Assembly (NCBI RefSeq): GCF_019431375.1
Contig: NZ_CP080267.1
Span: forward strand, 1,550,001-1,614,000
Reading direction: 5' to 3'
DNA: 64,000 nt
From: Alcanivorax sp.
Lineage (GTDB): Bacteria; Pseudomonadota; Gammaproteobacteria; Pseudomonadales; Alcanivoracaceae
Every line of letters starts with the position of its first letter. Position 1 is the stretch's first letter. Under the pieces are notes generated by a model. It was not told where the DNA came from, did no database searches, and saw only the letters and a program-made list of their open reading frames with translations. The translations under genes and the position numbers were made by a program. Positions 1 to 7,824 of this stretch are shown here, one piece after another.

Positions 1-32
1 TGGAAGTGAGCCTGGAAGGGGCTGTGGGCTAA
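1..32 (+). CDS. sufB: C-terminal end of SufB (partial, cut by window edge)
   Basis: Read from base 3, the first bases encode a nine-residue tail EVSLEGAVG followed by TAA at 30-32. A short tail ending in an L-E-G-x-V-G motif is what I expect at the C-terminus of the SufB scaffold subunit, and sufB normally lies directly before sufC. The rest of the gene lies outside the window. The call rests on nine residues plus gene order, so it is an inference. Confidence 0.6.
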   Translation, partial: EVSLEGAVG

Positions 33-53
33 GACCCTTCCCTGAAAATGACA

Positions 54-120
54 TTGTAGGAGCCATGCTCGCATGGCGAACCATCGCGACCCCTTCGCCA
101 TGCAAGCATAGCTCCTACAA
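54..120. repeat. Paired REP element (inverted)
   Basis: Two REP units face each other. The left unit reads TGTAGGAGCCATGCTCGC and ends GGCGAA near 80. The right unit (94-120) is its near-perfect reverse complement, ending GCTCCTACAA. The plan (GTAGGAGC, variable stem, GCGAA) matches Pseudomonas-type REP sequences mobilised by RAYT transposases. It lies between sufB and sufC and could form a long intra-operon mRNA hairpin. Confidence 0.8.
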
Positions 121-173
121 CACCCTGATTAACCGGGGCTGGTACCCAGCCCAACCGAAAGGCGCATCAAAAC

Positions 174-929
174 ATGCTGGAAATTCGTGATCTGCACGCC
201 ACCGTGGCGGACAAACCGATTCTCAAGGGCCTCAACCTGACCGTGAACCCGGGCGAGGTGCACGCCATCATGGGCCCCAATGGCTCCGGCAAATCCACCC
301 TGGCCAACGTCCTGGCCGGCCGTGACAACTACGAAATCACCGGTGGTGAGGCCCTGTTCGAAGGCAAGAGCCTGGCAGACCTGGAGCCCGAAGAACGCGC
401 CCAGGCAGGCCTGTTCCTGGCCTTCCAGTACCCGGTGGAAATCCCCGGCGTCTCCAACATGGAATTTCTCAAGGCCGCGCTGGAATCCGTACGCAGCGCC
501 CAAGGCAAGGAAGAGTGGGATTCCGTCACTCTGCTGCGTCAGGCCCGTGCCGCCTGCAAACAGGTGAATCTGGATGCCAGCTTCCTCAAGCGTGGCGTTA
601 ACGAAGGCTTCTCTGGCGGTGAGAAAAAGCGCAATGAAATCATGCAGATGCTGCTGATGGAACCGAAACTGGCGCTGCTCGACGAAACCGACTCCGGGCT
701 CGACATTGATGCCCTGCAAACCGTGGCCAAGGGGGTTAACTCCCTGCGCAGCCCGGAGCGCGGCATCGTACTGGTGACTCACTACCAGCGCCTGCTGGAC
801 TACATCGTGCCGGACTTTGTGCACGTACTGTCCAACGGCCAGATCATCAAGTCCGGCGGCAAGGAACTGGCCCTGGAGCTGGAGAAGAAAGGCTACGGCT
901 GGCTCACAGGAGAAGAGGAGTCCGCATGA
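174..929 (+). CDS. sufC: SufC, ABC-type ATPase of the SufBCD Fe-S scaffold
   Basis: SufC (251 aa) is the cytosolic ATPase that drives conformational change in the SufBC2D scaffold during Fe-S cluster assembly. Visible features are the Walker A motif GPNGSGKST (residues 34-42), the ABC signature SGGEKKR (147-153) and a Walker B ending LLDETDSGLD, where the family has DETDSGLD. Length is normal for SufC. It overlaps sufD by the ATGA tetranucleotide, so the two are translationally coupled. A REP pair separates it from the end of sufB. Confidence 0.97.
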   Translation: MLEIRDLHATVADKPILKGLNLTVNPGEVHAIMGPNGSGKSTLANVLAGRDNYEITGGEALFEGKSLADLEPEERAQAGLFLAFQYPVEIPGVSNMEFLKAALESVRSAQGKEEWDSVTLLRQARAACKQVNLDASFLKRGVNEGFSGGEKKRNEIMQMLLMEPKLALLDETDSGLDIDALQTVAKGVNSLRSPERGIVLVTHYQRLLDYIVPDFVHVLSNGQIIKSGGKELALELEKKGYGWLTGEEESA

Positions 930-2152
930 CACTCTCTGCAAGCGACCTCGCCATTGACCTGAAAACCCAGGCCCTGGCCAACGCCCGCCGCCACGGTAGT
1001 GACGGCGATGCGCTGACCAACCTGGAGGCTGCCAGCTTCCCGGAACGCAAGACCGAACGCTGGAAGTACACCTCGCTGCAGGCCCTGGCCGATGGCCACC
1101 TGAACGCGGTTGCCAATGGCAAGATCAGCCAGCCCCTGCCGGCACTGAGCGAGTTTGTGGTCACCATCAATAATGGCCAGCTGCAGGGCAGTACCCTGCC
1201 CACCGGCGTCAATCTGCATCACGACGCGCCTGAGGTAAACGGCCTGCAGACCCCCTTTGCCACCTATAACGGTGCGGTATGCGGGCAACCGGTGGTGCTG
1301 GAAGTGGCCGCCAATACCCGTATCGAGCAGCCGATCCACGTGCAGATCCAGTCCGCCAGCGACGCGCCTGCCCACTGCAACCCCCGGGTGATCGTCAAGC
1401 TCAATGCGGGCGCCGAAGCCACCGTGATCGAGCACTATCACGCCGAAGGCCAGGCCCTGACCAATGCGGTCACCGCGCTGATCGCTGCCGACAACGCCAC
1501 CCTGACCCACTATCGGTTGCAGGGCGAACAAGCCAATACCCTGCACATCGGCACCCTGATCATTGACCAGCAGGGCATCAGCAAAGTGGACAGCTACCAG
1601 CTGATGACCGGCAACCGTCTGCGCCGCAACGACGTGCGTGCCCTGGTCAGCAAGAGTGGTGCCGAACTGAACATGAAAGGCATCTTCGTGGTCCGCGACA
1701 AGAGCCACGTGGACAACCAGCTGTGCGTGGAACACGCCGTGCCCAACTGCCAGTCCGATCAGAACTTCAGAGGCCTGGCCGGTGAAAGTGGCAAGGCGGT
1801 CTTCAATGGCCGCATCCACATTCATCCCGGCGCCAGCGGCACCAATGCGGAGCTGTCCAACAAGAACCTGTTGCTCAACCCCGGTGCCGAGATCAATACC
1901 AAGCCGGAGCTGGAAATCTACAACGACGACGTGAAATGTGCCCACGGCACCACCGTCGGCCAGCTCGACGCCGGCCAGCAGTTCTACCTGCAATCGCGCG
2001 GCATTCCGGCCAGCGAAGCCAAGCGCATGCTGAGCCTGGGTTTCGTTAACGAATTGCTGATGGCACTGCCCGACGCAGCAGTGACCGAGTGGGCACAGCC
2101 CTGGCTGGAAGCGGAGCTGACCCATGCCAGCCCGGCAGGAGACGCCGCGTAA
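926..2152 (+). CDS. sufD: SufD, Fe-S scaffold subunit
   Basis: SufD (408 aa) is the SufB paralogue that completes the SufBC2D complex and is needed for iron acquisition. The C-terminal half has the beta-helix core typical of the family, including CAHGTTVGQLD and the closing segment SRGIPxxEAKRMLSLGFVNELL. The N-terminal part carries the SFPERKTERWKYTSL segment found in SufD proteins. The ATG overlaps the sufC stop codon, and the TAA overlaps the next start (TAATG), so sufC-sufD-sufS form a tightly coupled unit. Confidence 0.96.
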   Translation: MTLSASDLAIDLKTQALANARRHGSDGDALTNLEAASFPERKTERWKYTSLQALADGHLNAVANGKISQPLPALSEFVVTINNGQLQGSTLPTGVNLHHDAPEVNGLQTPFATYNGAVCGQPVVLEVAANTRIEQPIHVQIQSASDAPAHCNPRVIVKLNAGAEATVIEHYHAEGQALTNAVTALIAADNATLTHYRLQGEQANTLHIGTLIIDQQGISKVDSYQLMTGNRLRRNDVRALVSKSGAELNMKGIFVVRDKSHVDNQLCVEHAVPNCQSDQNFRGLAGESGKAVFNGRIHIHPGASGTNAELSNKNLLLNPGAEINTKPELEIYNDDVKCAHGTTVGQLDAGQQFYLQSRGIPASEAKRMLSLGFVNELLMALPDAAVTEWAQPWLEAELTHASPAGDAA

Positions 2153-3366
2153 TGACGTTTGATGTGGCAGCCCTTCGCGCGCAGTTCCCGATCCTGGATC
2201 AACAGGTCAACGGCAAGCCGCTGGTGTATCTGGATAACGGTGCCACCACCCAGAAACCGGACGCGGTGCTGAACGTGCTGGAGCACTACTACCGCACGGT
2301 GAACTCCAATGTGCACCGCGGCGCTCATCATCTCAGCGACCTGGCCACCGGCCAGTTCGAGGGCGCCCGCGAAACCGTGGCCCGCTTTCTGAACGCCAGC
2401 CGCGACGAAATCCTGTGGACCAAGGGCACCACCGAGTCCATCAACATCGTCGCCCACTGCATCGGCCGCGAGCGCCTGCAGCCTGGCGACGAGGTGCTGA
2501 TCAGCACCAGCGAGCACCACGCCAATATCGTGCCCTGGCAGCAGGCCTGCCTGGCCACTGGCGCCACCTTGAAAGTGATCCCGCTGCGCGAGGATTGCAG
2601 CCTGGATCAGGACGCCTTCGACCAGCTGCTCACCGAGCGCACCAAAATCTTCGCCATCGGCCATGCCAGCAATGCTCTGGGCACCCTGAACCCGGTGCAG
2701 GAGATGGTGGCCAAAGCCCGCGAAGTGGGTGCCATTACCCTGATTGACGGCGCCCAGGCTGTGGCCCACTTCCCCGTGGACGTGCAGGCCCTGGACGTGG
2801 ATTTCTATGCCTTCTCCGGCCACAAGCTGTTCGGCCCCACCGGCATCGGCGTGCTCTACGGCCGCCGCGAACTGCTGGAAGCCATGCCGCCCTACCAGAC
2901 GGGTGGCGAAATGATCGAAACGGTGAGCTTCGAAAAGAGCACCTGGAACCAGTTGCCCTACAAATTCGAAGCCGGCACTCCCAACATTGCCGGCGCTATC
3001 GGCCTGGCCGCTGCCATTGACTGGTTCAATCAGCAGGACCGCGAGGCACTGCAAGCCCATGAAGATTCTCTCTTGGTCCACGCCACCAAACAGGCAGAGG
3101 CTTTCGATGGCTTGAAAATCATCGGCACCGCCGCCAGTAAGGTCAGTGTGCTGTCCTTCCTGCTGGAAGGCGCTCACCCGGCGGATGTGGGCATGCTGCT
3201 GGATAAACAGGGCGTGGCGGTGCGTACCGGCCATCACTGCACCATGCCGCTGATGGACACTCTGGGCATTCCGGGCACAGTCAGGGCCTCGTTCTCGATT
3301 TATAATACCCTTGATGAGGTGGATCGCCTGTTCGAGGCGCTAGAGAAGGTGAAGACCTTTCTCTGA
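2152..3366 (+). CDS. sufS: SufS, group II cysteine desulfurase
   Basis: SufS (404 aa) removes sulfur from cysteine as an enzyme-bound persulfide and passes it to SufE. The pyridoxal-phosphate lysine is K225 in FSGHKLFGPTG, and the catalytic cysteine is C363 in RTGHHCTMP, the short active-site loop of group II desulfurases. The start is the ATG in TAATG at the end of sufD. A longer in-frame extension into sufD exists but lacks family similarity. A REP pair follows the gene. Confidence 0.97.
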   Translation: MTFDVAALRAQFPILDQQVNGKPLVYLDNGATTQKPDAVLNVLEHYYRTVNSNVHRGAHHLSDLATGQFEGARETVARFLNASRDEILWTKGTTESINIVAHCIGRERLQPGDEVLISTSEHHANIVPWQQACLATGATLKVIPLREDCSLDQDAFDQLLTERTKIFAIGHASNALGTLNPVQEMVAKAREVGAITLIDGAQAVAHFPVDVQALDVDFYAFSGHKLFGPTGIGVLYGRRELLEAMPPYQTGGEMIETVSFEKSTWNQLPYKFEAGTPNIAGAIGLAAAIDWFNQQDREALQAHEDSLLVHATKQAEAFDGLKIIGTAASKVSVLSFLLEGAHPADVGMLLDKQGVAVRTGHHCTMPLMDTLGIPGTVRASFSIYNTLDEVDRLFEALEKVKTFL

Positions 3367-3384
3367 GCCCGGCACACACCTCAC

Positions 3385-3469
3385 CGCAGGAGCGTCGCTT
3401 GAGACGCGAACCCTGCTTGTGACAGGCCGTGCCAAGCACGATTCGCGTCTCAAGCGACGCTCCTGCGGC
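3385..3469. repeat. Paired REP element (inverted), longer stem
   Basis: Two inverted REP units flank a 30-base spacer. The left one begins CGCAGGAGCGTCGCTTGAGA and ends GCGAA at 3410. The right one (3442-3469) is the reverse complement. The stem word GTCGCTTGAGAC differs from the ATGCTCGCAT word of the pair at 54-120, so the outer REP frame is conserved while the stem varies. It lies between sufS and the A-type carrier gene. Confidence 0.8.
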
Positions 3470-3506
3470 AATATCAACCATGCGCTAATGCAAGGTAGGT
3501 AATTTC

Positions 3507-3866
3507 ATGACAGTTCAGACATTCCAACCCGGCCAGGTCACTCTCAACCTGACCGAGGCTGCCAACCAACAGGCCCTGCGGGAGATCCAGCGGGCCAATG
3601 CCGCCGGCATCCGTCTGGATCTGGACGAATCCGGCTGCTCCGGGTTCATGTACACCCTGGACTTTGTGGAAGAACCCGAAGACGGCGACAAGCTGTTCGA
3701 GATCGACGGCGTGAACCTGTACGTGCCGGAAAAGTGGCTGCCCATGCTCAACGGCCTGGTCATCGACTACGTCACCGAGGGCGTCAACAGTCTGTTCAAG
3801 TTCCGCAACCCCAACGCCACCGGCGAATGCGGTTGCGGTGAGAGCTTTACCGTAGACGAGGTCTGA
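3507..3866 (+). CDS. sufA: A-type Fe-S carrier (SufA/IscA/ErpA family)
   Basis: This 119-aa A-type carrier accepts clusters from the scaffold and passes them to apo-proteins. The three cluster-ligand cysteines are present as C44 (SGCSG) and C108/C110 (GECGCGESF). It has a few extra residues before the core fold compared with IscA. SufA is the preferred name because the gene sits between sufS and sufT; ErpA or IscA cannot be excluded from sequence alone. It is one base upstream of the next start. Confidence 0.93.
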   Translation: MTVQTFQPGQVTLNLTEAANQQALREIQRANAAGIRLDLDESGCSGFMYTLDFVEEPEDGDKLFEIDGVNLYVPEKWLPMLNGLVIDYVTEGVNSLFKFRNPNATGECGCGESFTVDEV

Positions 3867-3867
3867 G

Positions 3868-4413
3868 TTGGCGCAAGAACAGAGAACCGTCGTCGTTCAG
3901 CGTGACGTGCCGGCCCGCAAGGTGCCGGACGGCACCCGCATCACTATCCCCAAGAACAGCTTCGTGAATTTGCGCCAGGCTCTTGGCGGCACCTACACGG
4001 TGACCATCAATGGCAACATGGCGCGCATTGACGGCACCGACGCGGACGCCATCGGCCAGGAACCCCTGAAGCTGGACTTTGCCCCCGCCAACGAGGATGG
4101 CAGCGTGCGCCAGGACGATCTGGACAACACCCTGCAGACCATCTTCGACCCGGAAATTCCGGTCAGCATCAAGGAGCTGGGGCTGGTCTACGGTTGCGAT
4201 GTAATCCAGCGTGACGGCGAGAATGTGGTGCAGGTCCGCATGACCCTCACCGCCCCCAACTGCGGCATGGGCCCGGTACTGGTGGGCGACGTGGAAGACC
4301 GGCTGGGCAAGGTTCCCAACGTAGACAAGGTGGAAGTGGCACTGGTTTTCGATCCACCCTGGAGCCGCGATATGATGAGTGAAGAGGCTCAGCTCGAGCT
4401 GGGAATGTTTTAA
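3868..4413 (+). CDS. sufT: SufT, DUF59/MIP18-family Fe-S maturation factor
   Basis: This 181-aa protein has an N-terminal alpha/beta extension (about 1-85) and a C-terminal DUF59 domain. The DUF59 domain carries the segment IFDPEIPVSIKELGLVY and the cysteine motif LTAPNCGMG typical of SufT. SufT proteins help mature Fe-S enzymes under high demand. The start is a TTG at 3868, one base after the carrier gene's TGA, with GAGG just upstream. No ATG lies close enough to keep the family N-terminus, so initiation probably depends on coupling. Confidence 0.92.
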   Translation: MAQEQRTVVVQRDVPARKVPDGTRITIPKNSFVNLRQALGGTYTVTINGNMARIDGTDADAIGQEPLKLDFAPANEDGSVRQDDLDNTLQTIFDPEIPVSIKELGLVYGCDVIQRDGENVVQVRMTLTAPNCGMGPVLVGDVEDRLGKVPNVDKVEVALVFDPPWSRDMMSEEAQLELGMF

Positions 4414-4484
4414 AGCAGCTGCTAGCTGCGAGCTTCTAGCTGCCAGGAAAACCGGGTTAGCTCGTAGTTAGCAGCTAGAAGCTA
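4414..4484. repeat. Heptad-word inverted repeat, compact form
   Basis: The bases right after the sufT stop codon are built from 7-bp words sharing AGCT: AGCAGCT, GCTAGCT, GCGAGCT and TCTAGCT (4414-4441). After a short GC spacer, a second arm (4457-4484) has words TTAGCTC, GTAGTTA, GCAGCTA and GAAGCTA. The arms are approximate reverse complements and would make a hairpin between sufT and sufE. It may act as a terminator or RNA stabiliser, but no U-tract is obvious. Confidence 0.75.
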
Positions 4485-4502
4485 TTTCGGAGTGAAAGCG
4501 AC

Positions 4503-4949
4503 GTGTTCGATATCCGCAGCATCACCCTTGGCGAAAAGATTACTGCCGAGGACATCAGTGAAGACCTGGAATTCCTGGATGACTGGGAAGAGCGCTATCG
4601 CTATATCATCGACCTGGGCAAGCAACTGCCGGGCCTGCCCGATGACCTGAAGACCGAAGACCGTTTCGTGCGCGGCTGTCAGAGCCAGGTATGGCTGGAA
4701 ACCGATTACGACAGCGACGCGGATACTCTCTACCTGGCAGTGGATTCCGATGCCCTGATCGTCAAGGGCCTGGCCGCCATCGTGCTGTCCGCCCTGAACC
4801 GCCAGTCTCCACAGGCTATCCACGATTACGACATGGATGCCTTTTTCGACCGCATCGACCTGCTCAACCACCTTAGCCCTACCCGCGGCAACGGCCTGCG
4901 CGCCATGGTCGGCAAGATCAAACAACAGGCCCAGGCACTGACCGCCTAG
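4503..4949 (+). CDS. sufE: SufE, sulfur acceptor/activator of SufS
   Basis: SufE (148 aa) takes persulfide sulfur from SufS and hands it to the SufB scaffold. The acceptor cysteine is C59 in the invariant motif VRGCQSQVWL, and the C-terminal helix has the NGLRAMVGKI segment of the family. The start is GTG at 4503, with GGAGTG just upstream. The gene lies last in the + strand suf cluster, and the next genes are convergent. Confidence 0.95.
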   Translation: MFDIRSITLGEKITAEDISEDLEFLDDWEERYRYIIDLGKQLPGLPDDLKTEDRFVRGCQSQVWLETDYDSDADTLYLAVDSDALIVKGLAAIVLSALNRQSPQAIHDYDMDAFFDRIDLLNHLSPTRGNGLRAMVGKIKQQAQALTA

Positions 4950-4974
4950 CCTCCGCTCCACAAAAAGCATTTTC

Positions 4975-5034
4975 ACCATAGAGGGCACAGGGAAAGGAGG
5001 TTTATCCTCAGTGAACTCTGTGCCCTCTGTGGTT
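4975..5034. repeat. Inverted repeat between convergent genes
   Basis: ACCATAGAGGGCACAG near the left end and CTGTGCCCTCTGTGGT at the right end are near-perfect reverse complements around a 28-base loop. It lies between convergent sufE and an H-NOX gene. It could act as a bidirectional terminator, or be a copy of the ACCACAGAGG...CCTCTGTGGT repeat type common in bacterial intergenic DNA. No U-tract is seen. Confidence 0.6.
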
Positions 5035-5097
5035 AATCACTTTTGGCCTGGTTCTGGAACTTGTCGTCCGAGAAGACGGGACAACACCACGTCCGCC

Positions 5098-5661
5098 TTA
5101 TACCGCCTCCCTGGCTTCCGTCTTGTTCGGCTGGATATGGAACACAAACCGCTGCTCCCCGCCCTCTCCCGCTTCTGAACCGAGCAGGCTGGCGGTTTCA
5201 TTGAAATAGGCAGCCACCCCCTTCACTGAGCCCTGAATCATGGCGGACATATTGCGGTGGGAGTGATAGTGGATTTCCAGGGTGTCGTCGCCGCGCTTGT
5301 GGACCACAATATTCGGCGCCGTGGCCGCCGGGTCCTTGAGTCGCAGAATACGTTCGTGGATCTGTTGCATGTTCATCAGGAACGTCATGGCGTCCCAGCC
5401 CGTGGGAATCATGGCCTGGTACATATCAATCAGCGGGCCAATCACCCACTCACCGAAATCCGCCAGCAGATCATCCCGGCGCAGACCGGTGGCTGACTCT
5501 GCCGCCCGCAGCAGTGCCTCCATTTCCTCATCCGGATACAGCGCCACCGGCAGGTAGGTCTTGCCCTGCAAACCGGCCGTGGAGACTACCTCCCCCCAGG
5601 CGTCAGTGCCGATGAATTCATCCAGGTACCGCTTGAAATTGGTCACGATCACGCCATGCAT
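5098..5661 (-). CDS. Standalone H-NOX (haem NO/O2-binding) protein, copy 2
   Basis: This 187-aa protein spans one complete H-NOX domain, which binds haem and senses NO in bacteria. The expected ligand and pocket residues are present: proximal histidine H102 (MQQIHERI), the distorting proline in ATAPN near 116, and the haem-propionate motif YxSxR as Y132-S134-R136 (YHSHR). The start at 5661 gives the canonical MHGVIV N-terminus and has AGGAG seven bases upstream; a 28-residue extension was rejected. It follows a paralogue on the same strand, and no kinase or cyclase gene is fused or adjacent. Confidence 0.92.
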   Translation of the reverse strand: MHGVIVTNFKRYLDEFIGTDAWGEVVSTAGLQGKTYLPVALYPDEEMEALLRAAESATGLRRDDLLADFGEWVIGPLIDMYQAMIPTGWDAMTFLMNMQQIHERILRLKDPAATAPNIVVHKRGDDTLEIHYHSHRNMSAMIQGSVKGVAAYFNETASLLGSEAGEGGEQRFVFHIQPNKTEAREAV

Positions 5662-5864
5662 GTCACTGCTCCTGCGCCGGCTATACCCTGATACCAGCAA
5701 GAGCTGTGCCGCATGCACGACCGTCCAACCAGCCCACGCCACCACTGGCTCGAGGCATGTTTACCTGCTCACAGTCAGGTGACATAACCGGTCACATTTT
5801 TCTGTTTTTGCGCGATTTATCCCCCTGGCGGGAAAGCCTAAGGGCGATGAAAGAAAGGACCGCC

Positions 5865-5892
5865 TTCGCCTAGCAAGCAAGGCTCCAACGGA
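5865..5892. repeat. Single REP unit
   Basis: A reverse-oriented REP unit reads TTCGCCTAGCAAGCAAGGCT and then CCAACGG. It is the same type as the units at 17376 and 33785 and lies between the two H-NOX genes, just after the stop codon of the upstream copy. Confidence 0.6.
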
Positions 5893-5916
5893 TAATGAGG
5901 CAACGGCGCATGCCGC

Positions 5917-6483
5917 TCAGACCGCATCCCGCTGCGCCCGCTCACCGGCGGAGATACGCATGATGAAGGTCCTGTGGGTGCCCACCACCCGCTTCTCCTC
6001 CATCAGCGCCGCTTTCTGGCCATAGTAATCGGCTACACCATAGACGCAGCCCAGCGCCAGGTAACTCATATCCCGGTGCGACTGATACTCCACCTCCAGC
6101 AGCCCCGGAGAAATTTCCGACACATTGATATGCGGCGGCCTGGCGCTGGCATCCTTCATGCGCACCACCCGCTCGTGAATCCGGTCGTCGATGTTTTTCA
6201 GGAAGGTCACCGCATCCCAGTCCTCGGGGATAAAGGAGCGGTACATTTTCATCAGGGGCGGGATCACCCAGGCACCGAAATCCTTGAGAATCTCGTCGCG
6301 GCTCTGACCGGTGACCTCCACCGCCGCCGCCAGAAGATCATCCAGATCACTGTCCGGGTACATGCTGATAGGAATAAAGGCCTTGCCGGTCAGCCCGGCC
6401 TTGTCGCGCAGAGTGTCCCAGGCAGCCTCGCCCAGTTTTTCTTCCACGTATTTTTTCAGGTTGGAAATAATAACGCCGTGCAT
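5917..6483 (-). CDS. Standalone H-NOX (haem NO/O2-binding) protein, copy 1
   Basis: This 188-aa paralogue of the downstream H-NOX gene has H103 in DDRIHERV as proximal haem ligand, a proline pair in the RPPH segment, and Y133-S135-R137 (YQSHR) for the haem propionates. The start at 6483 (MHGVII) is preceded by GGGAGGGG. It lies 94 bp downstream of the cysteine desulfurase gene, so it can be co-transcribed with iscR and iscS. The copies differ strongly outside the haem pocket, suggesting old divergence and separate partners. Confidence 0.92.
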   Translation of the reverse strand: MHGVIISNLKKYVEEKLGEAAWDTLRDKAGLTGKAFIPISMYPDSDLDDLLAAAVEVTGQSRDEILKDFGAWVIPPLMKMYRSFIPEDWDAVTFLKNIDDRIHERVVRMKDASARPPHINVSEISPGLLEVEYQSHRDMSYLALGCVYGVADYYGQKAALMEEKRVVGTHRTFIMRISAGERAQRDAV

Positions 6484-6577
6484 GGAGCCCCCTCCCATTC
6501 AGGTGTGTATCCACCATAGCAGGGAGCTCTCAACCCACTGAAAACCGCTCAGGCCATGAAACAGGCCGCCGGTTTGG

Positions 6578-7729
6578 TCAACTGGCGACGTTTCGCAGTC
6601 GCTGGATGACCTCGGTCACATTTTCGATCACTCGATCGATATCCGACTCCGAAGTAAAGCGCCCCACCGAGAAACGAATGGAACCATGGGCCAGCTCATC
6701 CGCCACACCCATGGCCTTGAGCACATAGGACGGCTCCAGGGACGCAGAGGTACAGGCGGAACCGGAAGACACTGCCGCCTGATTCAGGGCGGTGAGCAAC
6801 ATCTCGCCATCCACCCCGGCGAAAGCCACATTCAGATGCCCGGGCAGGCGCGGCGCACCGTCACCGTTGATACTTACCCCCTCCAGCTGACTGATGCCCT
6901 GCCACAGGCGATCGCGCAGCCCGGCAATGCGCGGCCCTTCTTCATCACGCACCCGTGCCGCCAGAGCGAAGGCTTCGCCCATACCGACGATCTGGTGAGT
7001 GGGCAGTGTGCCGGAACGCATGCCGCGCTCGTGGCCGCCACCATGGATCTGGGCTGCCACCTTCACATCCGGCGAACGGCGCACGTACAGGGCACCGATC
7101 CCCTTGGGGCCGTAAATCTTGTGGGCACACACGGACACCATATCCACCGGCATGGCCTGCACATTCAGATCCAGCTTGCCCACACTCTGGGCCGCATCGG
7201 TATGGAACAGCACGCCCTTGTCGCGACACAGGGCGCCGATAGCAGCGATATCGTTGATCACCCCGGTCTCGTTGTTGGCGTGCATCACACTCACCAGCAC
7301 GGTGTCCTCACGGAGCGCCTCGGCCACGCTCTGCGGGTCGATGCGGCCATCGGCGGCGGGTTTCAGGTAGGTCACCGGGTGGCCCTGCTTTTCCAGCCAG
7401 CCACAGGCATCCAGCACCGCCTTATGCTCGGTGGCGCTGGTAATCACGTGGCCGCCGCCACGGGCTTCAATCACACCTTTGATGACCAGGTTGTTGGCCT
7501 CGGTGGCACCGCTGGTCCAGACAATCTCCCGTGGGTCCGCCTGCAGCAGATCCGCCACCTGACGGCGGGCGGATTCCACCGCCTCTTCCGCCAACCAGCC
7601 ATACAGATGGCTGCGTGAGGCCGGGTTGGCAAACGTCCCTTCGGGACCGAGATGACGGACCATCACATCAACCACCGCCGGGTCTACCGGGGTGGTTGCC
7701 GCGTAGTCGAGGTAAACGGCTTGGCTCAT
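6578..7729 (-). CDS. iscS: IscS/NifS-type group I cysteine desulfurase
   Basis: This 383-aa desulfurase carries the PLP lysine K204 (CAHKIYGPKG), the cofactor-stacking histidine H101 (ATEHKAVLDAC) and catalytic cysteine C326 in SSGSACTSAS, the long loop of group I enzymes. It is somewhat shorter than E. coli IscS (404 aa), mostly at the C-terminus. It lies 95 bp after iscR, but iscU, iscA, hscBA and fdx do not follow, so it is a partial isc locus beside a complete suf operon. It may supply sulfur for tRNA thiolation or back up SufS. Confidence 0.93.
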   Translation of the reverse strand: MSQAVYLDYAATTPVDPAVVDVMVRHLGPEGTFANPASRSHLYGWLAEEAVESARRQVADLLQADPREIVWTSGATEANNLVIKGVIEARGGGHVITSATEHKAVLDACGWLEKQGHPVTYLKPAADGRIDPQSVAEALREDTVLVSVMHANNETGVINDIAAIGALCRDKGVLFHTDAAQSVGKLDLNVQAMPVDMVSVCAHKIYGPKGIGALYVRRSPDVKVAAQIHGGGHERGMRSGTLPTHQIVGMGEAFALAARVRDEEGPRIAGLRDRLWQGISQLEGVSINGDGAPRLPGHLNVAFAGVDGEMLLTALNQAAVSSGSACTSASLEPSYVLKAMGVADELAHGSIRFSVGRFTSESDIDRVIENVTEVIQRLRNVAS

Positions 7730-7824
7730 GGCTACAGGCTTGTGGCGATTGGCGTTGGCTTAGAGAGAAAGGCGTGAATTGTAACCTGAATCGGCGACCT
7801 CAGCGCGGAGGCCCGAATTCACGT

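Noticed and set aside
893..2125. A 410-codon frame antisense to sufD
   Set aside because: Shadow of sufD; no start context or recognisable domain.
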